Below are positions 15,043 to 18,663 of a DNA stretch of 18,663 bases, piece after piece. The position numbers were made by a program, and so were the translations under genes. Under the pieces are notes generated by a model. That model saw only the letters and a program-made list of their open reading frames with translations, did no database searches and was not told where the DNA came from. The first letter of the stretch is position 1, and every line of letters begins with the position of its first letter. The DNA is from Leptospiraceae bacterium (GTDB lineage: Bacteria; Spirochaetota; Leptospiria; Turneriellales; Turneriellaceae): NCBI GenBank assembly GCA_016788945.1, contig JAEUSA010000342.1, positions 1-18,663 on the forward strand, given 5' to 3'.

Positions 15043-15493
15043 TCTTGCTCCGCAAATAAGTCTCGAGCCGGTCGAACATATTCGACCAGCCATCATTGTT
15101 TGCACCGCGCTGTGCGACTGAAGGAAAGGGTGCCTGCCGAAAGTCCATGCGGGTTTTGTTGCCCTCTTCGAAAAACTGAATAGTAACGATATTCTCAACG
15201 CCCATATCACCTTCCGCCTCAAAGACAAAGGTAAATTCGAGCAAATCGTATGGATTAACTTTCCGGAAGACGCCACCTTGCCAGAGATCGCCGCCATGCG
15301 GCTCTGAGGCGAGGCAACAACGCCAGCGACCGCCGGGGCGCACGTCCATATCGACCTGCTTGGCGGGGCAAAACACCGGCCCCCACCAGGCGAGCATGGT
15401 CGATGGGTCTGTCCAGGTTTTGAAGACCAGCTCGCGCGGTGCGTCGAAGACGCGGGTGATTTTGAGTTCGCTTTCGGCGGCCTGAAATGACAT
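15029..15493 (-). CDS. AHSA1-type SRPBCC domain protein (first of a pair)
   Basis: The product has 154 residues forming a single AHSA1 domain: LKITRVFDAPRELVFKTWTD, the signature MLAWWGPVFCP, RPGGRWRCCL, LWQGGVFRKVNPYDLLEFTF, and a terminal helix with WSNMFDRLETYL. AAGGAG five bases before the ATG fixes the start. It begins 2 bp after the stop of the alpha/beta hydrolase and overlaps the next AHSA1 gene by 14 bp, indicating tight co-translation. The WWGP-x-x-F motif shared with the neighbour supports origin by duplication. Function is unknown; many such genes sit with small regulators or DoxX-like proteins. Confidence 0.9.
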   Translation of the reverse strand: MSFQAAESELKITRVFDAPRELVFKTWTDPSTMLAWWGPVFCPAKQVDMDVRPGGRWRCCLASEPHGGDLWQGGVFRKVNPYDLLEFTFVFEAEGDMGVENIVTIQFFEEGNKTRMDFRQAPFPSVAQRGANNDGWSNMFDRLETYLRSKNGSK

Positions 15494-15495
15494 GC

Positions 15496-16287
15496 TTACT
15501 CCTTGCCGAGGTGCGAGATCAGCACCGGGGCCAATACTTTCATGGAAACGTTGTGGGATTGTTTTGCGAGCAAAACGGATTCTGCGTTCGGCATGGCTTC
15601 GGCCGTTGCCTTAACTGCAAGGCGCAGGGACTCTGGGCTTTTTTCTCCCCCGATCACAACCGCAGGAATGCGCACCGATGCGGCGACTTTCGTAGGGAAT
15701 GAAAAATCGTCCATAATCGCCATGTCATATGGTAGTGTGTGGGCGACCACTTTGAGGCTTTTCCAGATGGGCATGAGAGGCATGATCCAGGCTAAAAAAG
15801 CGGGGGCGCCGATGATTTTCGTAACAAAATATTTAACGGCGCCGGAGCGGTTATTCGCATCGACTAGCTTCTGTAGTTGCGCGCGGTAATCCGCTGGCGG
15901 TTTTTTCGCGTTCGGGTCGACACCCACAAACGGCGGCTCGTACAGCGCGAGTTTTTTTATTCCTCGCAATTTGCTGGCGGCGATGAGCGCCAGAGCGGCT
16001 CCCGAAGACATGCCATAAACATAGGCCGAGCCACCGGCTGCGTTGATGAGCGCAGAAATGTCCTCAATCTCGCGGTCGATGGCATAGGGCTGGGTATCTC
16101 CGCTATCACCCCGGCCGCGGCGGTCAAAGTTGATGACCGTAAAATGGGCAGAGAGCAACCCTGCGAGTTCCCGGGCTCCCGAAAAATTCCGGAAGCCCAG
16201 CGCTCCACCGACCATCACCAGCACGGGGCCTTGCCCCGTCTCGTCATAGGCGATGCGCGTACCGTCTTTGGATAATACGGTTTTCAA
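15496..16287 (-). CDS. Alpha/beta-hydrolase fold protein (TTG start)
   Basis: From TTG 16287 the product has 263 residues. The open frame continues to 16461, but the extra 58 residues are not hydrolase-like. GAGG six bases before the TTG, eight bases after the stop of the DoxX-like gene, marks the start. The fold is recognisable from KDGTRIAYDETGQGPVLVMV, the FDRRGRGDSGD loop, and the nucleophile elbow GMSSG with Ser94 as probable catalytic serine. LLAKQSHNVS supplies His245. The acid position after strand 6 reads VIGGEKSPES, without the usual aspartate, so the third triad member is uncertain. The substrate is unknown; it resembles small esterase/peroxidase-type hydrolases in general layout. 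Confidence 0.88.
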   Translation of the reverse strand: MKTVLSKDGTRIAYDETGQGPVLVMVGGALGFRNFSGARELAGLLSAHFTVINFDRRGRGDSGDTQPYAIDREIEDISALINAAGGSAYVYGMSSGAALALIAASKLRGIKKLALYEPPFVGVDPNAKKPPADYRAQLQKLVDANNRSGAVKYFVTKIIGAPAFLAWIMPLMPIWKSLKVVAHTLPYDMAIMDDFSFPTKVAASVRIPAVVIGGEKSPESLRLAVKATAEAMPNAESVLLAKQSHNVSMKVLAPVLISHLGKE

Positions 16288-16295
16288 AACGAACC

Positions 16296-16682
16296 TCAGA
16301 ACAGCTTTTCCGTTCGCCGGCTTGCGGGCCGCAGTGCCCAAGAGGCGATCACGAACGCGAGAAACACCATGGGCAAAACAATATGTTGTACCGGAAATTT
16401 GGCAATGCCGTTTGATATCGATGCACCGGTCAGGTTGATGAACATACCGGCATAGGCCCACTCCTTAACGATCGGAGTGCCGGGTAAGACAATCGCGACT
16501 GCACCTAAGAGTTTCCAGACGCCAAGCAACGCGAAAAAATACAGCGGATAACCAAGAGCCTTGGCCCCCATCTGTATATCTGGCCCTTGGTGCAGGTATA
16601 ATACGCCCTGGAGCGCGAAATTTGCCGCGACGAGTACCGTGATGATCCAATACGCGATCAGTTTGCCTTTGCTTTCTTTCAT
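16296..16682 (-). CDS. DoxX-like small integral membrane protein
   Basis: From ATG 16682 the product has 128 residues with four hydrophobic segments (about 8-28, 43-65, 76-95, 99-118). The pattern LGYPLYFFALLGVWKLLGAVAIVLPG followed by KEWAYAGMFINLTGA is typical of the DoxX-like family. AAGGAG seven bases upstream fixes this start; the 28 extra codons of the open frame are untranslated or overlap the previous gene. The stop TGA is part of the TGAGG ribosome-binding site of the hydrolase. DoxX-like proteins are widespread and mostly uncharacterised; some relate to redox or thiol stress. Confidence 0.87.
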   Translation of the reverse strand: MKESKGKLIAYWIITVLVAANFALQGVLYLHQGPDIQMGAKALGYPLYFFALLGVWKLLGAVAIVLPGTPIVKEWAYAGMFINLTGASISNGIAKFPVQHIVLPMVFLAFVIASWALRPASRRTEKLF

Positions 16683-16693
16683 AAAAAATCTCC

Positions 16694-17080
16694 TTAAATC
16701 TTTTGCTTCGAAAGTATTACAATATAATAAACGGGATACAGCATCAGATACAGATTGGGCAACCACCAGCTGATATCAAAATCGTGGCGGATCGTCCAAA
16801 AGGAAAGCGCCATAAGGCCCGAGGCAAAAGTCAGCACGAGCGAAATCAACGCGACATTTTTCCAGCGCGCATCAGCCTTTGACATGAGGCGAAGGCTCCA
16901 AAGGCCCGAAAACGAAATCATCAGATCAAGCGGCAGAAACGACCAGTTCCACGCGCTCAAAATCGGGTTGTGATAATCTTTGAAGAGGTAAGAAGCAGGG
17001 ATCACGCCGATCAGGGTAATGACCCAATAGAGAATAAAACCGATGTCGGTGATCAGAAAGAAGATTCTGAGCGATTTCAT
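16694..17080 (-). CDS. YvaD/DUF5360-like membrane protein
   Basis: The product has 128 residues with four membrane segments. It starts MKSLRIFFLITDIGFILYWVITLIG and has NPILSAWNWSFLPLDLMISFSGLWSL, then a third helix and LYLMLYPVYYIVIL. The DIGF-x-LYW and NWSFLPLD-x-x-SxxG motifs fit the DUF5360 (YvaD) family as I recall it. ATG 17080 overlaps the TGA of the helix-hairpin-helix gene, with GGAG seven bases upstream. The next gene's ribosome-binding site begins in its TAA stop. Function is unknown for the family. Confidence 0.8.
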   Translation of the reverse strand: MKSLRIFFLITDIGFILYWVITLIGVIPASYLFKDYHNPILSAWNWSFLPLDLMISFSGLWSLRLMSKADARWKNVALISLVLTFASGLMALSFWTIRHDFDISWWLPNLYLMLYPVYYIVILSKQKI

Positions 17081-17280
17081 TTTTTAGCTCCGGTTTTCTT
17101 GAAAGCCACGCCTGCCTTTTTCATAGCGGCCTTCAATGGCGGGATTGCACTCGGCCCGATACCATGCAGCGCGAGCAGATCCTTTTCTGTCCACTTGGCC
17201 AAATCTTTCAGCTTTGAGATATTCGCATTCGCCAGCGCCCGGTGCGCGGGTTTGCTCAGTTTTGGGAATTCAGGATTCAT
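17077..17280 (-). CDS. Small helix-hairpin-helix protein (RNA polymerase alpha-CTD-like)
   Basis: The product has 67 residues: FPKLSKPAHRALANANISKL, then DLAKWTEKDLLALHGIGPSAIPPLKAAMKKAG and a lysine-rich tail. The paired helices with HGIGP form a helix-hairpin-helix, and the spacing matches the C-terminal domain of the RNA polymerase alpha subunit (A-x-x-AL-x-x-A-x-I-x-x-x-x-DL). Stand-alone proteins of this type are usually annotated as DNA-binding or as pathway-linked accessory proteins. Both ends overlap neighbours by 4 bp (ATGA at 17280-17277 and 17080-17077), so it is translated as part of a coupled set. DNA binding is inferred from the fold and charge. Confidence 0.85.
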   Translation of the reverse strand: MNPEFPKLSKPAHRALANANISKLKDLAKWTEKDLLALHGIGPSAIPPLKAAMKKAGVAFKKTGAKK

Positions 17281-17894
17281 CGCTTAGGTATTACTCCCTT
17301 GGTGAATGCGAGGCGAAACTCCGAGGGTTGCATTTCGACCTCAAGTAGTTTCAGCAAAAAATCCATCCGCTGCGCACGCGTCGTCGGCGTCTTGGCGGAT
17401 AACAAGCGGTGCAGAAAAGCCTTGCGCGTTGAAGGCGCTAAGGTGTCGAAGTGCTTACGCAGCTTGGGCTTTTTTTCCAGGGCCGCCGTGAAATCTGCAG
17501 GTTCTTCGTGATTCTCAGAAGCGTCGATCTTGTTCCACGAACCGTCTTTTTTAGCGGCTGCGATCACTTTGAGTCCCGACGCATGGATCAGCTTTTTCTT
17601 CTTTAAGTTAACAATGCGGCTCTTGTTGAGTTTTGACCATTCGCTGCCGCGTTTTCTCGGGCTGATGTAGAGACTTGCCTGACTCTCCGAAACCTTACGC
17701 GGCTGGCTGTCGATGAACCCGAAGCACAGGCATTCTTCGACGATGTCGGCATAGGTCAGGTGGCGTTTGCCGTCTTTGATTTTGTCGTAGATCAGCCAGA
17801 AGGCGCCCGTCTTAGCGTGGTTCTTGAACAACCAAGCGCGCAACGCCTTACGGTCGGCAAAATGAATCTTCGGTGCGGCGGCAAGTTTTGACAT
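17277..17894 (-). CDS. YdeI/OmpD-associated family protein
   Basis: The product has 205 residues with the layout of the YdeI/OmpD-associated ('bacteriocin-protection') family: HFADRKALRAWLFKNHAKTG, FWLIYDK, TYADIVEECLCFGFIDSQPRKV, YISPRKRGSEWSKLNKSRI, and a C-terminal lysine-rich part with ADFTAALEKKPKLRKHFDTL and FLLKLLEVEMQPSEF. The start ATG lies 16 bp after the SBBP-like gene's stop and has no strong ribosome-binding site (CGAAA). The stop overlaps the next ATG. The family is cytoplasmic and of unsettled function; it has been linked to envelope stress and peptide resistance in enterobacteria. Confidence 0.9.
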   Translation of the reverse strand: MSKLAAAPKIHFADRKALRAWLFKNHAKTGAFWLIYDKIKDGKRHLTYADIVEECLCFGFIDSQPRKVSESQASLYISPRKRGSEWSKLNKSRIVNLKKKKLIHASGLKVIAAAKKDGSWNKIDASENHEEPADFTAALEKKPKLRKHFDTLAPSTRKAFLHRLLSAKTPTTRAQRMDFLLKLLEVEMQPSEFRLAFTKGVIPKR

Positions 17895-17910
17895 TTTCGT
17901 GTTGTTTACT

Positions 17911-18663
17911 TTATGGATATTTTACTATCTGTAAGTTTAAGCCCGTCGTATTTGCGCCCGCGGCGCTGAGACCCGTGTCAAAGGTGTATGATCCGTTGTT
18001 CGTCGCAAAGCCGGCAGCGACGATCGTATCGAAGTCTCCAATCGCGACACCATTATGGCCCGACGCATTGGCTCCCGAGGTGACAATTTTCGAAAGTACG
18101 GCGGTGCCAGAGCTGTTATACTTCAAAACCAGGGCATTATTACCCGAAAACCCCGATGTTGCCGTGGCTGTGATACCGCCAGCGTATCCAATGGGCGCAA
18201 CGCCATTCTGAAAGCCGGCAACGATGACGTTTAGTTGTGAATCGATGGCAACAGCACTGAATTGTGTACTCCCCGCGGCACCCGATGTCGTCGTGCTTGC
18301 CCAAATCGGCGTTAAAGTGTTATCGTATTTTACAAGGACGGCGTTTTGACCGCTGGATGAAGCCCCCGTGGCCGATACACCGGAGCCCCAGTTAAAGGCT
18401 CCGCCAAAATTCTGAAAACCCACCGCATAGACATTGCCTTGCTTATCTGCCCTACAGGCAAAGAAGTTTGAAGTGCTGGGTGCGGCTACCTGCGTCGAGC
18501 GCGCAGTAATCGCGTTGCCCGTCTGCGCCGAAAATTTGACAATCGCCGCGTTTAGTCCGCCGTTGCCACCCGACATAGAGGTACCGGTCCAGTTGAAAGT
18601 CACCGTGCTGTTGATTATACCGCAGGAAAAAACGGAGCCATTGTTGTCGACGGTAATCCCTTT
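17911..18663 (-). CDS. SBBP-like beta-propeller repeat protein, C-terminal part (5' end outside window)
   Basis: At least 250 codons are open to the window edge, so the GTG at 18603 is internal. The visible part holds about four to five degenerate repeats of the type x-x-A-VD-x-x-x-NV-x-x-AGF-x-x-G followed by a glycine/serine/threonine loop and A-x-L-V-KY. Examples are GITVDNNGSVFSCG near the edge, FFACRADKQGNVYAVGFQN, FSAVAIDSQLNVIVAGFQN and GVAIGDFDTIVAAGFATN, with NAVLVKYD, NALVLKYNS and LQIVKYP closing strands. This is the pattern of SBBP (seven-bladed propeller) proteins exported by many spirochaetes. The sequence is rich in Gly, Ser, Thr and Ala, as expected of a surface or secreted protein. 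The stop TAA is 16 bp before the YdeI-like gene. Confidence 0.82.
   Translation of the reverse strand, partial: KGITVDNNGSVFSCGIINSTVTFNWTGTSMSGGNGGLNAAIVKFSAQTGNAITARSTQVAAPSTSNFFACRADKQGNVYAVGFQNFGGAFNWGSGVSATGASSSGQNAVLVKYDNTLTPIWASTTTSGAAGSTQFSAVAIDSQLNVIVAGFQNGVAPIGYAGGITATATSGFSGNNALVLKYNSSGTAVLSKIVTSGANASGHNGVAIGDFDTIVAAGFATNNGSYTFDTGLSAAGANTTGLNLQIVKYP

Noticed and set aside
15043..15297. 85-codon upstream extension of the second AHSA1 gene
   Set aside because: It overlaps the first AHSA1 gene out of frame, has no domain similarity, and a good GGAG lies before ATG 15042.
16288..16461. 58-codon upstream extension of the alpha/beta hydrolase
   Set aside because: It overlaps the DoxX-like gene, and GAGG directly precedes TTG 16287 where the hydrolase fold begins.

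Overview
The window is a solid block of bacterial genes, and every gene I can support lies on the minus strand, so transcription runs from high to low coordinates. The likely source is a spirochaete of the Leptospirales with a mid GC content (Turneriella/Leptonema-like rather than the AT-rich Leptospira). This is an inference from the FlhB N-terminus (FAAEDEGRTED), the FlhB-FlhA order, a 7TM diverse-sensing type histidine kinase, and several surface-protein families common in that group: FG-GAP, SBBP-like and DUF1566. No rRNA, tRNA, CRISPR array, transposase or phage gene was seen.

Layout in the direction of transcription: (a) 18663-17911, the C-terminal part of an SBBP-like repeat protein. 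(b) 17894-14596, seven tightly packed small genes: YdeI-like, a helix-hairpin-helix protein, a YvaD-like membrane protein, a DoxX-like membrane protein, an alpha/beta hydrolase and two AHSA1-type SRPBCC proteins. (c) 14579-9713, a three-gene envelope cassette with overlapping stops and starts: an MMPL/RND exporter, a LolA-like periplasmic protein and an outer-membrane beta-barrel. (d) 9694-5872, a membrane-anchored SRPBCC protein, a MATE transporter and a large sensor histidine kinase. (e) 5804-5148, a LuxR/NarL-type response regulator. (f) 5094-1772, an FG-GAP seven-repeat lipoprotein translationally coupled to a protein with a TolB/FlgO-like domain and a C-terminal barrel. (g) 1785-1424, a frame-disrupted DUF1566 remnant. 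(h) 1228-1, flhB and the first 37 codons of flhA, the flagellar export gate.

The most interesting signal is a 25-bp element repeated with 22/25 identity at 5856-5880 and 5127-5151. Each copy overlaps a stop codon (of the kinase and of the regulator) in a different reading phase. Each also overlaps a -35-like hexamer in front of the next gene (the regulator and the FG-GAP operon). I infer a shared operator through which the two-component system controls itself and the adjacent surface-protein operon. Several start codons can be refined from Shine-Dalgarno (SD) sites: 15042, 16287 (TTG), 16682 and 11053 (TTG). GC content and all family assignments were judged by eye, without database searches.
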